Source of the DNA: Afipia massiliensis
Lineage (GTDB): Bacteria; Pseudomonadota; Alphaproteobacteria; Rhizobiales; Xanthobacteraceae
Direction of reading: 5' to 3'
Assembly (NCBI RefSeq): GCF_014203115.1
Contig: NZ_JACHIJ010000011.1
Span: 18,850 to 82,849 of the forward strand
DNA: 64,000 bases
Under the pieces are notes generated by a model that saw only the letters and a program-made list of their open reading frames with translations, searched no databases and was not told the origin of the DNA. Shown one piece after another: positions 1 to 9,011 of the stretch (the first letter of the stretch is position 1; every line of letters starts with the position of its first letter). Both the position numbers and the translations under genes were made by a program.

Positions 1-103
1 CGCCGTTTATCGGCCCGGGTGCCCTTCGGGGGTCCGGAGGAGACGGGCACCGGAGCTGTTCGGTGCTCGCTTGTATCCAACTTGCTCAGTGGAGGATTTG
101 GCT
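1..103 (+). promoter_or_regulatory. ROSE-like RNA thermometer leader of hsp20
   Basis: The 5' leader of the small heat-shock gene can fold into stacked hairpins. One is a complete 9-bp stem between 44-52 and 61-69 with one G-U pair. The last hairpin covers the ribosome binding site: CCAA at 78-81 can pair with TTGG at 98-101, and the TTGCTC at 82-87 faces the GGAGG at 91-95. A short UUGCU-type strand paired irregularly with the Shine-Dalgarno sequence is the hallmark of ROSE thermometers in rhizobial hsp20 genes, which melt on heat shock. The folding was done by hand, and the 5' end may lie outside the window. Confidence 0.65.
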
Positions 104-556
104 ATGAGAACTTCTTACGACTTCACCCCGTTCTGGCGGTCATCTATCGGCTTCGACCGTCTGTTTGACCTCGTTGATGCTGCGCAGCAGCAGGCTGAGG
201 CTCACTATCCGCCGTATAACATTGAGAGACTGGGCGATGATCAATACCAGATCTCCCTGGCGTTGGCGGGATTCCGCCCCGACGAGATCAATGTTACGGC
301 CGAGCAGAATGTGCTTACAATTGAAGGGCGCAAGACGGACGAAAAGCGCGAGTATCTCTACCAAGGTATTTCTGAGCGTCATTTCCGTCGACAATTCAAC
401 CTCGCGGACTATGTGCAGGTAAGGAATGCGTCCTTTGACAATGGGCTTTTGCGCGTCGAATTGGTCCGGGAGATCCCGGAAGCGATGAAGCCTCGGCAGA
501 TCGCCGTCAACGGCGTTTCAAACGCCCAGCAACTCGACTCGAAGGCCGCCGCATAA
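104..556 (+). CDS. Hsp20 / alpha-crystallin family small heat-shock protein
   Basis: A 150-aa ATP-independent chaperone that binds unfolding proteins in the cytoplasm. The alpha-crystallin domain spans roughly residues 30-130, with the 'ALAGFRPDEI' strand early and a 'GLLRVEL' motif near its end, the usual IbpA/HspA layout. The start at 104 is chosen over an upstream in-frame codon at 71 because GGAGG at 91-95 sits 8 bases before it and the protein then begins 'MRTSYDFTPFWRSS', as in rhizobial class A Hsp20 proteins. The ROSE-like leader predicts translation only on heat shock. Length is normal for the family. Confidence 0.93.
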   Translation: MRTSYDFTPFWRSSIGFDRLFDLVDAAQQQAEAHYPPYNIERLGDDQYQISLALAGFRPDEINVTAEQNVLTIEGRKTDEKREYLYQGISERHFRRQFNLADYVQVRNASFDNGLLRVELVREIPEAMKPRQIAVNGVSNAQQLDSKAAA

Positions 557-626
557 TTCCGGCGCCTTTAGTCCAAACGCGCTCCCCGCTAGCTTTAGCC
601 GGCGGGGTGCGGCTTCGCACAAATGA

Positions 627-1377
627 ATGGAGACTAAAGCAATGGCCGCCAGCTCTGACGGTCGCTTCCTATATGTCGGCATTGGATCGAATAGCAACAT
701 CACCGAACGCGGGATGGACGCCGAAGTTGACCGGGCAATGGTGTGGCGGATCGACCCAAAAACCGGAGCACATAGGCGGTACGCTACTGGCCTTCGTAAC
801 CCCAGTGCTCTTGCCATCCAACCCGGGACAGGCCTGCTTTGGGCAGCCGTGAATGAGCGGGACGAAATTGGCCCTAATCTTGTCCCAGATTACCTGACGT
901 CAGTGCGCGAGGGCGGCTTTTACGGCTGGCCCTACAGCTATTGGGGGCAAACCGTCGATCCGCGAGCGCAGCCGCAGGATATGCAAAAGGTCGCTACAGC
1001 CATTCGCCCCGACTACAGCTTGGGATCCCATGTAGCGGCACTTGGCTTGGCATTTTCCACCATCGACGATGGGAGGTCGCTTCGCAGAGGGCGCGTTTGT
1101 CGGCGAGCACGGCAGCTGGAACCGCAGCGTGCCGGTCGGTTACAAAGTAGTGTTCGTGCCGTTCCGCGACGGACGGCCTGCCGGCGACCCGATCGACTTC
1201 GTATCCGACTTCCTGAACAAGGACGGCAAGACGCGTGGCCGCCCCGTTGGAGTGACGGTCGATCCGCGCGGCGCTTTGATCGTCGCCGACGATTTGTCGA
1301 ACACGGTCTGGAGAGTTACGCCAAATTCACCCCGCGCGGGGGCAGCATCACCACCGGCGAAGGCCAACCCTTTCTAA
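627..1377 (+). pseudogene. Decayed PQQ-type sorbosone/glucose dehydrogenase remnant
   Basis: The C-terminal part of a soluble sugar dehydrogenase of the glucose/sorbosone dehydrogenase beta-propeller family. One frame (from 627) gives '[15 protein letters not shown]', '[13 protein letters not shown]' and '[12 protein letters not shown]'. The reading then shifts by one base near 1070, and the next frame gives '[16 protein letters not shown]', '[11 protein letters not shown]' and '[19 protein letters not shown]'. The full-length enzyme is over 400 residues, so about the first 40 percent is missing. The missing N-terminus plus the frameshift make it non-functional. No signal peptide remains. Confidence 0.85.
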
Positions 1378-1624
1378 CTCGCTGATGCTGCGAGGCAAGC
1401 GCTTGGCCCTGCGCGGCCCTCGGGTTGCCGACAGCGAGACACGCGCGGCTGCATTGGCAGACCGCACTGCAGCGCAAAACGTCGATGACAGACCGACTGT
1501 TGATCAATAATATATACTTACGCACGGCTTATGACGAAATTTTCGCAAGACGCCGACGCCATCATGCGTGCAATTTTGATGAGACACTGCTTAACTATCG
1601 AACGCGTGGTCCTGGGATCTATGC

Positions 1625-1948
1625 ATGAGCACTAAAATTCGCATGAGTGGACGTTTGATCGCTGCGGCCCGTGCCTTAACCGGCATCAGTCAGGTAGATT
1701 TCGCTGAGGCCTCCGGACTTTCTGTTGATGCGTTGCTTCTGACGGAGGCAAGCGGCAGCGCATGGCTCCATTCTGAGCACGATATAGAGGCCGTGAGCCG
1801 TGGTCTGGACCATTTCGGGGTGATCGTTATCGAAGAAACAGACGGAATGGGAGCTGGCGTCAGGCTAAAATTCACTCGTCAGGATGTGAGGCAGATTGCT
1901 CGGTTGGAAGGCGAGGGCGGTATCGTCGGCTCGGATGATGCGCCATGA
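1625..1948 (+). CDS. XRE-like helix-turn-helix protein
   Basis: A 107-aa protein. Residues 8-40 ('RLIAAARALTGISQVDFAEASGLSVDAL' region) match the short helix-turn-helix proteins common in Bradyrhizobium and relatives, in which a 'RALTGxSQ' helix is followed by a recognition helix. The middle part fits the usual dimerisation/beta region ('FGVIVIEETDGMGAGVRLKF'). It probably binds DNA, but its target is unknown. It sits alone between the sugar dehydrogenase relic and the cytochrome oxidase relic. No clear ribosome binding site is seen, so the start is the first ATG of the frame. Confidence 0.6.
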   Translation: MSTKIRMSGRLIAAARALTGISQVDFAEASGLSVDALLLTEASGSAWLHSEHDIEAVSRGLDHFGVIVIEETDGMGAGVRLKFTRQDVRQIARLEGEGGIVGSDDAP

Positions 1949-1972
1949 CCTTACGGCCACATTGGTAGAATA

Positions 1973-2365
<393 letters not shown>

Positions 2366-2378
2366 CCGCACCGGTGCA

Positions 2379-2915
2379 TTATGGTTCTGAATCGCATCGA
2401 CGTGAAATCGACCGTATCGACGAATGACTTACGGCGCATGAAATATGCGCGACAGCCGAATCCGTAAATTGCATAGGCTCGAAACACATGATTGCAAATG
2501 CCTCCGCAGGTGAACGCGCCTCGCGCAATGCCTCGCGCAGGAACTTGTTGCGAAACATTCTGGAGACGCTTGCCAGAGTTGGCAGGAATTGCTGGATGTC
2601 GCGCCGAGGCCAGAGCAGCGCGAAAAGCAGGTCGACCTGACTGTCGTCCGGCGCGTCAAAGTCGATCGGCGCAGACAACCGCGTCAATGAAGCGACCGGA
2701 TGTGAGAGGTCAAGCAGGGCATGGGGAACGGCGATACCGTTGCCAAAGGCGGTTGATCCCACCTTTTCGCGAGCGAGAAGGCCGGCAAGAATTGTCTTTT
2801 CCGTGATGCCGGCACGTTGCGCCAAGCCAGTAGAAATTTTCGTTAGGGCCGGTCGCTTGCCTTTGGCAATGACGTGCAGCGCGATGTCATGTTCTGACAG
2901 CAGATTTTCAATCAT
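2379..2915 (-). CDS. ptsN: PtsN-like EIIA(Ntr) phosphotransferase domain protein
   Basis: A 178-aa cytoplasmic protein of the nitrogen-PTS type, in which a histidine accepts phosphate from NPr and the protein regulates other systems. 'NLLSEHDIALHVIAKGK' matches the PtsN N-terminus, and 'GNGIAVPHALLDL' carries the phospho-accepting His. The start at 2915 has AGGGAGA six bases upstream. An alternative in-frame ATG at 2966 has an equally good GGGAG and would add 17 residues. The last ~30 residues are not typical of PtsN. It stands apart from rpoN, so it is probably a paralogue of the housekeeping gene. Confidence 0.8.
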   Translation of the reverse strand: MIENLLSEHDIALHVIAKGKRPALTKISTGLAQRAGITEKTILAGLLAREKVGSTAFGNGIAVPHALLDLSHPVASLTRLSAPIDFDAPDDSQVDLLFALLWPRRDIQQFLPTLASVSRMFRNKFLREALREARSPAEAFAIMCFEPMQFTDSAVAHISCAVSHSSIRSISRRCDSEP

Positions 2916-3075
2916 AGCGATCTCCCTACGGACGTCCCCAGCGCTCGTCAGAGGCTGTGATGACATGATTATCTCCCATCCTTGGACGGCGCGCGCGCTT
3001 TGCCAGATGCAATCTTCCGATCTGGATGCATTTGCGAAACACAAATGCCACCCACACGAGAATCTAACTCGCAGG

Positions 3076-3561
3076 TTATTTGTAAATTCTCACCAGCGCG
3101 ATCCAAATGATCAAGAGAAGCGCGGTGCACACTGCGGCCGCGATTTCTCGTTGTCTTGAATTTCTATTGGCGCGAACAGCTTTGACGGTCACGACTTTTA
3201 TTTCACCGTCAAAATCGACATACGGCATGCGCGACCCCTGAGGCAGTCCGACGAGGGCCGCGCCGATTGGCGACAATACCGACAAATGGTTATCGGCATC
3301 GACGCAATCTTCTGGCAGAACCAGAAGCCGCCGCAGAACGGTGCTCGAATCGTCGATGGAGAATGTCACCCAGCTATTGACGGAGACGGCGAACGCAGGT
3401 GGCTCTTCGCCATCGTAGGGATTGGCGCGGTTCAGTTCAGAAAGCAGGAAATACGCGGCGGGATGACCGGCGTTTTCCGCTGAATCGGCAAGCCGCTGAA
3501 GACGCTGCAAGTCGGGTGCCCAGATCTGCAGGGGAGGTGGGGCCCAGTGGACGATGTTCAT
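3076..3561 (-). CDS. rnk: Rnk-like nucleoside diphosphate kinase regulator with C-terminal membrane anchor
   Basis: A 161-aa protein. Residues ~60-135 form a GreA/GreB C-terminal domain as in Rnk ('VSVNSWVTFSIDD', 'ADNHLSVLSPIGAALVGLPQG'), a fold that contacts RNA polymerase. The N-terminal coiled-coil half matches the short Rnk coil ('LQRLQRLADSAE'). Unusually, it ends in a hydrophobic helix ('AVCTALLLIIWIALVRIYK') that could anchor it in the membrane. AGGAGA five bases before the ATG supports the start. The adjacent downstream-facing peptide at 3608-3751 has a similar hydrophobic helix. Confidence 0.8.
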   Translation of the reverse strand: MNIVHWAPPPLQIWAPDLQRLQRLADSAENAGHPAAYFLLSELNRANPYDGEEPPAFAVSVNSWVTFSIDDSSTVLRRLLVLPEDCVDADNHLSVLSPIGAALVGLPQGSRMPYVDFDGEIKVVTVKAVRANRNSRQREIAAAVCTALLLIIWIALVRIYK

Positions 3562-3607
3562 CTAACTCTCCTGGCGTTGGACCGAGCTGTGAAGCTTGCG
3601 ACGATGG

Positions 3608-3751
3608 TTATCGGTACCAGCGATGCGGCGCTCGCCTCGTGCGGGGTGGACGTGCGCTGCCTGACGAGATTCTTCGGTCCGGGTTGTACCTGCTGAAAAC
3701 AAATGCAACCCAGGCTGTGAGCAGAAGTGCTGCGCAGATCATGACGCCCAT
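3608..3751 (-). CDS. Small single-pass membrane peptide (47 aa)
   Basis: The peptide begins 'MGVMICAALLLTAWVAFVFS', a single hydrophobic helix, followed by a basic tail. GGGAGG eight bases upstream of the ATG makes a real start likely. It lies 47 bp upstream of, and on the same strand as, the Rnk-like gene and may be cotranscribed with it. The pattern ALLLxxWxAxV recurs in the Rnk membrane helix. The function is unknown. Confidence 0.5.
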   Translation of the reverse strand: MGVMICAALLLTAWVAFVFSRYNPDRRISSGSARPPRTRRAPHRWYR

Positions 3752-4463
3752 GGTGTTTTCCTCCCTTCGCCGCTTGCCGGCTCCAGCAGGCGAGAATGCC
3801 TGAGGCGTCAACATCGATTGAATGATGATGCCGCCTGATTCTCGCACGCCAATGCGCTTGTGGCTGACGCCACACGCGTGATTGGTTCAAGAGTTTGGAG
3901 TTGGATTCTTAGTCTATCCCGGACAGCGCGACCGCGCGCTGCCGGGTCAGCGTCCTGACAGGATCTGACCAGCGCGCAAATGTGATTGCCAACAATTTAA
4001 ATCGCGGACCATTCTCAAAATCTATGGTCTCATGAATAAAAGTCAATCTCGATCGCCGATGATGCCACCTAGATACCTACCACGAACGGTAAATCTCGGT
4101 GCTGCGTGTTATGGCACAGATGAATTTGCGAATGGGGCCGTCGGGATCAGTCCTGAAAGCAATGTGCAGCGGCAAAACGGCGCGGTGTTAACGGGCTGGC
4201 TTGATTTAATTCTGAATCCCACCAACTTAACGCTATGAGCATTCTGGCCCATCATCAAAAGCGTATTTATCGCGCGGGCTGCCTGCAAATTGGCAGGTAA
4301 CCCGGGCAGGCTTTAAGCCGCCCGGGGTCGAGAGTTCCATTCCCAATACAGCGTTCGTTGAGCGGATCGGCACGTCAGTGCTTCTGCATCCGCGTCCATG
4401 ACAACCCAGCCTCTGGGATTCCGGAGCGTTTGGCATGGCTATTTCATGCAAAGGACCACCACT
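3752..4463. other. Gene-poor gap with a strong hairpin at 4302-4325
   Basis: No convincing gene was found. A 68-codon open frame at 4032-4238 has no recognisable family or ribosome binding site. A strong hairpin lies at 4302-4325: CCGGGC pairs with GCCCGG, and inside it GGC pairs with GCC around a TTTAA loop. It has no T-tract, so it is not a standard terminator. It precedes the small membrane gene and mgtC and may be leader structure. Confidence 0.4.
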
Positions 4464-4601
4464 ATGCGTAGCATTCACACGTCGGCGCATGCAGCGACCC
4501 TGCGTCGGAAGAACTTCGACACGATGCTTATGGTTCTGTCGGCGCTCGGTACCTGTGGCGTCATGCTGTTGTATCTGGCGGCGTCGGGAGCCTTCAACTG
4601 A
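4464..4601 (+). CDS. Small membrane protein upstream of mgtC (45 aa)
   Basis: From the ATG at 4464 the product is 'MRSIHTSAHAATLRRKNFDT' followed by one transmembrane helix ('MLMVLSALGTCGVMLLYLA'). A basic N-terminus and a single helix suggest an inner-membrane peptide. In-frame ATGs at 4398 and 4446 would lengthen it. Its position 185 bp before mgtC on the same strand suggests a link to the magnesium-related gene, but no function is known. Confidence 0.45.
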   Translation: MRSIHTSAHAATLRRKNFDTMLMVLSALGTCGVMLLYLAASGAFN

Positions 4602-4785
4602 TCGCGATCCGCTTTCGGATCAGAAGCAGGGTTGCCGATCCGGCGACCCGCGACGTCTAGACTGACAGCTGTCGCTGTCTGCAATTTTGATGACAACGAA
4701 GACGCCGTCAACTGGCATCGCATCTGGCGATCCAGTTGACGGCGCTTGTGCCGTTGAACGGCGCTGTTGCGATAAGACAAGAGGC

Positions 4786-5481
4786 ATGATGTTCGACGAA
4801 ACGGTGATCATTTTGACGAGAATTCTGGTCGCGTCCGCAATCGGCGCAGCCATTGGGTTCGAGCGAAGCTTTCATGGGCGACCTGCCGGCTTCCGGACCC
4901 ACACGCTCGTCTGCGTCGCGTCCGCGCTTCTGATGCTTGTTACCGTGTTCCAGACCGGATGGGTCACGAAAGTTCCTGCCAATGCAATTAGCACCGACCC
5001 GACACGCATGGCGCAGGGCATCATGACGGGGATCGGATTTCTCGGAGCAGGCGTCATTTTCAAGGAAAGCCCCACGGTGCGCGGCCTGACGACGGCGGCG
5101 TCGATCTGGGTCATCGCAGCAATAGGCATCCTTGTCGGCATTGGATTCTACGTTCCCGCGATTGCCGGAGCCACTGTCACGCTGATCGTGCTGTCTGGAT
5201 TTCGCGCGCTCGAAAAGTACCTGCCGCGCGAGTTCTATGTGGACCACAAGATTAAGTTCAAACGTGAAAACGTGATTACGGAGACATCAGTGCGTGAATT
5301 GATTGGAGCCCACGGCTTCAAGATCGCGAATCTTTCGCAGCATCTCATGAACGATGGTCAGACGTTCGAGTACCGCATGATCATCAAGGGCAAGAATCTT
5401 CGCAATACCGAGAAGCTGTCGCGGCATTTGAGAGGAGTGAAGGAGATCCTGGAGTTCCGGATTGTGCCCGTCAACGAGTAA
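4786..5481 (+). CDS. mgtC: MgtC/SapB family inner-membrane protein
   Basis: An integral membrane protein of ~231 aa. The first ~125 residues hold about four hydrophobic helices with the MgtC signature 'GAAIGFERSFHGRPAGFRTH' and 'GIMTGIGFLGAGVIFKE'. The C-terminal ~90 residues are the soluble ACT-like domain found in MgtC. Family members help cells cope with low magnesium and modulate the F-type ATP synthase. The start is 4786 or 4789 (ATGATG) behind AAGAGG. A longer open frame begins at 4687, but its extra N-terminus is not like the family. spermidine biosynthesis genes follow on the same strand. Confidence 0.88.
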   Translation: MMFDETVIILTRILVASAIGAAIGFERSFHGRPAGFRTHTLVCVASALLMLVTVFQTGWVTKVPANAISTDPTRMAQGIMTGIGFLGAGVIFKESPTVRGLTTAASIWVIAAIGILVGIGFYVPAIAGATVTLIVLSGFRALEKYLPREFYVDHKIKFKRENVITETSVRELIGAHGFKIANLSQHLMNDGQTFEYRMIIKGKNLRNTEKLSRHLRGVKEILEFRIVPVNE

Positions 5482-5525
5482 AGGCGCGCTTATGTTCCAA
5501 CGTCATCAACTGTGGAGGTTCGTCT

Positions 5526-5732
5526 ATGAAGAATGATCTGATTGTCACCACCGAGGATTCATTCATGGAGGGCGCGATGTCGTCGTTCCCCGCCAGCGAT
5601 CCTCCGTCCTATATGGCAGGGACTGCGATTTCGGGAGCACCGCCCACGAAGCTGCAAATGCGGAAGCCTCGTCGCGCTTCGATTCGCCGTTCACTTGCCA
5701 TGCGGCGCAAATCACCGAAATCAAAGGCGTGA
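5526..5732 (+). CDS. Conserved small basic protein with FPASDPPS motif
   Basis: A 68-aa protein. Residues ~10-30 hold 'DSFMEGAMSSFPASDPPSYM', a motif seen in many short alphaproteobacterial proteins of unknown role. The C-terminus is strongly basic (RRASIRRSLAMRRKSPKSK). GGAGG seven bases before the ATG supports the start. It lies between mgtC and speD on the same strand. Confidence 0.7.
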   Translation: MKNDLIVTTEDSFMEGAMSSFPASDPPSYMAGTAISGAPPTKLQMRKPRRASIRRSLAMRRKSPKSKA

Positions 5733-5843
5733 GCATGCAGCTTGCGCGAGGGCTGGATGAAGCGCGCGCATTCGGTTGCGGGTTTCACGAACCCGCTTGC
5801 AGCGCACGGAGCGAAAAATCCGGGATTGTTACAGGAGAGAGAT

Positions 5844-6302
5844 GTGCAGGATACGTTGAACTTTACCGAACGCATTGGGCTGGATGACCGGGAGACCATT
5901 CGGGCGAAGAGTGTGGTGCCTGCGTTCGATGCGGGCGCGCCGGTTGTGCGCGACGGATTTCGCTTCGCCGGCACGCATCTTTTGCTCGATCTATGGAACG
6001 CCCGGTCGCTGGACGATGTGGAAGCCATGGAGCAGGCATTTCGTTCGGCGGTGGATGCCGCCGGCGCCACCCTTCTCAATCTTCATTTCCATCGTTTCAC
6101 GTGTGGCGGAGGGTTATCCGGTCTGGCCTTGCTGGCGGAGAGCCATATTTCGATTCATACCTGGCCCGAGCATTCATTCGCCGCCGCCGACATATTCATG
6201 TGTGGCGGTGCCCATCCATATCAGGCGGCTCAAGTGTTGAGGGACGCGCTGCGGCCCGAGTTCATTTCGATCAGTGAGCACCGGCGGGGGATTCAGCAAT
6301 GA
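5844..6302 (+). CDS. speD: S-adenosylmethionine decarboxylase proenzyme
   Basis: Makes decarboxylated AdoMet, the aminopropyl donor for spermidine. The self-cleavage site is visible in 'LAESHISIHTWPEHSFAAAD', where the Ser of ESHIS becomes the pyruvoyl cofactor. 'GTHLLLDLWNA' is the conserved N-terminal strand, and 'FTCGGGLSGLALLAES' holds the conserved Cys region. I prefer the GTG at 5844 (AGGAG six bases upstream, 152 aa) over the ATG at 5742, which would add 34 untypical residues. It overlaps speE by four bases (ATGA), so the two are translationally coupled. Confidence 0.9.
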   Translation: MQDTLNFTERIGLDDRETIRAKSVVPAFDAGAPVVRDGFRFAGTHLLLDLWNARSLDDVEAMEQAFRSAVDAAGATLLNLHFHRFTCGGGLSGLALLAESHISIHTWPEHSFAAADIFMCGGAHPYQAAQVLRDALRPEFISISEHRRGIQQ

Positions 6303-7150
6303 AGTGGTTTCAGGAACAGCTTTATCCGGGATTCTCCCAGCGCATCGCCGTTACAGATTTTCTGCTTGAAAGGCAGACACAATTTCAGAAAATCCAGATT
6401 TTCGAAACGCCGGTGTTTGGAAGGGTGCTGGCGCTCGACAACGCAATCCAGATCACCGAGCGGGACAATCACATATATCATGAGATGCTTGTGCATGTTC
6501 CGATGTTCGCTCACGGCGACGTCAAAGACGTTCTCATCGTGGGAGGCGGGGATGGCGGCTGCCTGCGTGAAACGCTCAAGCATCCGGTTGATTCAGTCAC
6601 AATGGTTGAGATCGATAGCGAGGTCGTTGAACTGTCGCGGCGTTTCTTCCCCGAGGTATCCGGCGGTGCATTCCTGGACGATCGCGCGGATATCCTGATT
6701 GACGATGCCTACAGATATCTGGCCGAGGACAAGCGGCGCTTCGATCTCATCTTGATTGACTCGACTGATCCTGTTGGGGCTGCGGCGAAATTGTTCACCC
6801 AGGAATTCTATCAGAGATGTTTTCTGCGGCTTCGTAGCTCTGGAATGATCGTGATCCAGAGCGGTTCACCTCCGTTTTGGACTGAATCGAAGGATGCTGA
6901 CACGCGGCCGTTCATGTCGGTGTTCGGACAGCTGCAGGATTACATTGCTCCAGTACCCAGCTATCCAATGGGGATGATTGCGCTGAGGGGGGCATCGATG
7001 GCGGGATACTCGCTATCGCCATGCATCGAGACGATTCGTGCGCGGTTCGAAAATGTGGCAATTACGACGAAGTATTATGAGCCGGGAACGCACCGGGCGG
7101 CGTTCGAATTGTTGCGGGGAGGTAGGGCCATGGTCACTCCCGGGCAGTAA
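6299..7150 (+). CDS. speE: Spermidine synthase
   Basis: A 283-aa cytoplasmic aminopropyltransferase that joins decarboxylated AdoMet to putrescine. It shows 'FGRVLALDNAIQITERDNHIYHEM' (active-site entry), the AdoMet-binding 'VLIVGGGDGGCLRETLKH', 'MVEIDSEVVELSRRFFPE' and 'FDLILIDSTDPVGAA', where the Asp residues bind the substrates. Length and motif order are normal for SpeE. Its ATG lies inside the speD stop, so both steps of spermidine synthesis are made from one message. Confidence 0.95.
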   Translation: MKWFQEQLYPGFSQRIAVTDFLLERQTQFQKIQIFETPVFGRVLALDNAIQITERDNHIYHEMLVHVPMFAHGDVKDVLIVGGGDGGCLRETLKHPVDSVTMVEIDSEVVELSRRFFPEVSGGAFLDDRADILIDDAYRYLAEDKRRFDLILIDSTDPVGAAAKLFTQEFYQRCFLRLRSSGMIVIQSGSPPFWTESKDADTRPFMSVFGQLQDYIAPVPSYPMGMIALRGASMAGYSLSPCIETIRARFENVAITTKYYEPGTHRAAFELLRGGRAMVTPGQ

Positions 7151-7818
7151 GCCTTATCTTTCTGATGCTCAGGGTGTCTCTCGGGGAGTGATAGCAACGA
7201 CGGTAAGTTTGCAATCCCACCTCGGGGGTCTGGAGATCCCTTTCGGCTCCCCAACGAATCGGTGGATGTGGCGTCAGCATAACCTTTCCGGTGCTCGCAA
7301 ATATAAGCCTGGATTACGTTTTAAAGCGGCTCTCGGTCGGCTAGATGCGCTTCTTGATTGATTTCCGCGGAAACGGCTTCAAAAACGCATCCGGCGGTGC
7401 CAAGGCAGCTTCGCGATCGCCAGTCTAAGAAAAAAGCTACCCAGGCGATCGATTAGCCCGCAATGAGCTTGTCGTGATGAGCTGTGGCTCATCATTCGCG
7501 CTGGATGGCTGGATGACCCGCGCCGGATTAATGAGCCCTGCTCATTATGGCACAGTGACCCCGATTGGTTCGGACCTTCAGATAACGGAGGGCCAGGCCG
7601 GACAGTCATCTCGGTCTCGGGCGCGTTCAGCCCTGACGATAAGAGCGCTACGCGCGTACCGAAAAAAGCGATTGTTCGGTCTGCAACTATCCGCAGAAGC
7701 GGACGGTCCCTTGTGATCGTTACCCGCTCGAGCCGCGACGACGCACCGCTAATAGGTCGCGGTCGGAAGCATGTGCCGCACACCGCAGGTAGATAGGACC
7801 TCGCCGAAAGACTGACTG
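7151..7818. other. Gene-free interval
   Basis: No gene, RNA or repeat that I can support. Open frames here (7379-7783 minus, 7474-7716 plus) overlap each other, lack ribosome binding sites and show no family motif. Confidence 0.5.
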
Positions 7819-8136
7819 TTAAATCTCCTTGCGGGCACTCAATGCCGCAGCTAATCGCCGGTCAAAATCAGCCTTTCGCTCGTTCAGTGGACGATCGAAA
7901 AAATTATCTCTTGCGATCAAGCCGCGCACTTCATCCGCATCGATATGATCAATGCTGCAATCTTTTAACGTACACTCCGTGAATGCGAGCTGCTCGGTCG
8001 CATGGTCAATCATAAATGTGCAGTCAACGAAGACGCAGCCATCAAATCTCCAGAACAGAATTCTAGATCTAAAATCAAACGTTTCCCCAAAAAAGTGCTC
8101 GCGCCAAAACACACGCTCTTCGCGAAGATCATTCAT
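7819..8136 (-). CDS. Hypothetical protein with pentapeptide-like strand
   Basis: A 105-aa protein that I do not recognise. The segment 'FDGCVFVDCTFMIDHATEQLAFTECTLKDCSID' has the alternating [F/L]xxCx spacing of pentapeptide-type beta-helices. The C-terminus is charged and helical ('ERKADFDRRLAAAL'). It is the last of three same-strand genes (with 8164-8460 and 8522-8893), 27 bp after the middle one, which suggests cotranscription. Confidence 0.55.
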   Translation of the reverse strand: MNDLREERVFWREHFFGETFDFRSRILFWRFDGCVFVDCTFMIDHATEQLAFTECTLKDCSIDHIDADEVRGLIARDNFFDRPLNERKADFDRRLAAALSARKEI

Positions 8137-8163
8137 GCGGCTTGAACCTTATCCGGCGCGTCA

Positions 8164-8460
8164 TCATTCATCACCATCGAGCTCGATCAGGTACACAAAA
8201 AATAACTCGTCCACATCAGTCGGCCGCCCATTTTCAGAAGCTTCCGCGAACAACTGTTTCTCGCCTTCCTCAACTCGTCGGACCGTCAGTTTGGTTTCTC
8301 CATCCCAGATAGGCGAACCATTAGATCGTAGTCGAGCCAATTCTTCTCGGAGCCACTCCTCTTTGGTGAGTGATCTCGCCTCGTGATAAGAAGTCGCTTC
8401 AAAGGCTAGAGTTGGCTTTTCCAAAATCTCAAGGACATAAACTGCGCGAACAATACTCAC
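8164..8460 (-). CDS. Hypothetical protein (98 aa)
   Basis: Not recognised. It begins 'MSIVRAVYVLEILEKPTLAFEA' and is acidic with two amphipathic halves. The GTG at 8460 is preferred because AAAGG lies six bases before it; a longer frame reaches 8478. It sits between a ribbon-helix-helix-like gene and another unknown on the same strand, so a small regulatory module is possible. Confidence 0.5.
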   Translation of the reverse strand: MSIVRAVYVLEILEKPTLAFEATSYHEARSLTKEEWLREELARLRSNGSPIWDGETKLTVRRVEEGEKQLFAEASENGRPTDVDELFFVYLIELDGDE

Positions 8461-8521
8461 TTGCTGCCTTTCTTGCAAAGCTGGTCATTCCATTGCTCGC
8501 CAGTTGATCGAGAGCTGATGT

Positions 8522-8893
8522 TTATTTTCGCTTCGTGCGATCTACTCGCGCTTCGCGAAACTCTTCTGGCCCTTTTATCAGCTGCCCCTTACGGGAAACC
8601 TTGTCATCCGGGCTCGCGGTCGTGTCGCTCATCTTGTCAATGGCGGTGCCAGCCAATTCCTTCGCTCTATTTTTTTTGCTTTCGTTATCACCCTTGGTGG
8701 GGGCCTTTACCCTAAGACCAATTTCAACAAGTCGGCGGATGGCTTCCGATAGTGTGGGCTTGTCCGGCTGAGTTTCAGCCCATCTAACGATGCGCGCCCG
8801 AATGACAGACGAAGCGCGGAATCCCATTAAAGGATCTTTGCCAGTCGCGGGTCGGCCGCGCTTACCAGGTTTCGCCGTTACTGATTTCGCCAT
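8522..8893 (-). CDS. Ribbon-helix-helix-like protein with GRPATG N-terminus
   Basis: A 123-aa protein. The N-terminus 'KPGKRGRPATGKDPLMGFRAS' is the signature of a rhizobial family with a predicted RHH DNA-binding fold ('GFRASSVIRARIVRWAE', then a 'TLSEAIRRLVEIGL' helix). The C-terminal ~50 residues are charged and probably disordered. It is the first gene of a three-gene minus-strand set and could autoregulate it. Partners and target are unknown. Confidence 0.65.
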   Translation of the reverse strand: MAKSVTAKPGKRGRPATGKDPLMGFRASSVIRARIVRWAETQPDKPTLSEAIRRLVEIGLRVKAPTKGDNESKKNRAKELAGTAIDKMSDTTASPDDKVSRKGQLIKGPEEFREARVDRTKRK

Positions 8894-9011
8894 AAATTAG
8901 GTTTTTACCTTAATAGCTTTCAAAAGGGAAGTTAAGCTTCCGGTTCTATCTCACCGCAATTGGATGCTCCTGCGACAGGCGCGCCGTTCATCCTTCGCAA
9001 TGGGGAGGTGG

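Noticed and set aside
4032..4238. 68-codon plus-strand frame in the gap before mgtC
   Set aside because: No ribosome binding site and no family resemblance; left as non-coding.
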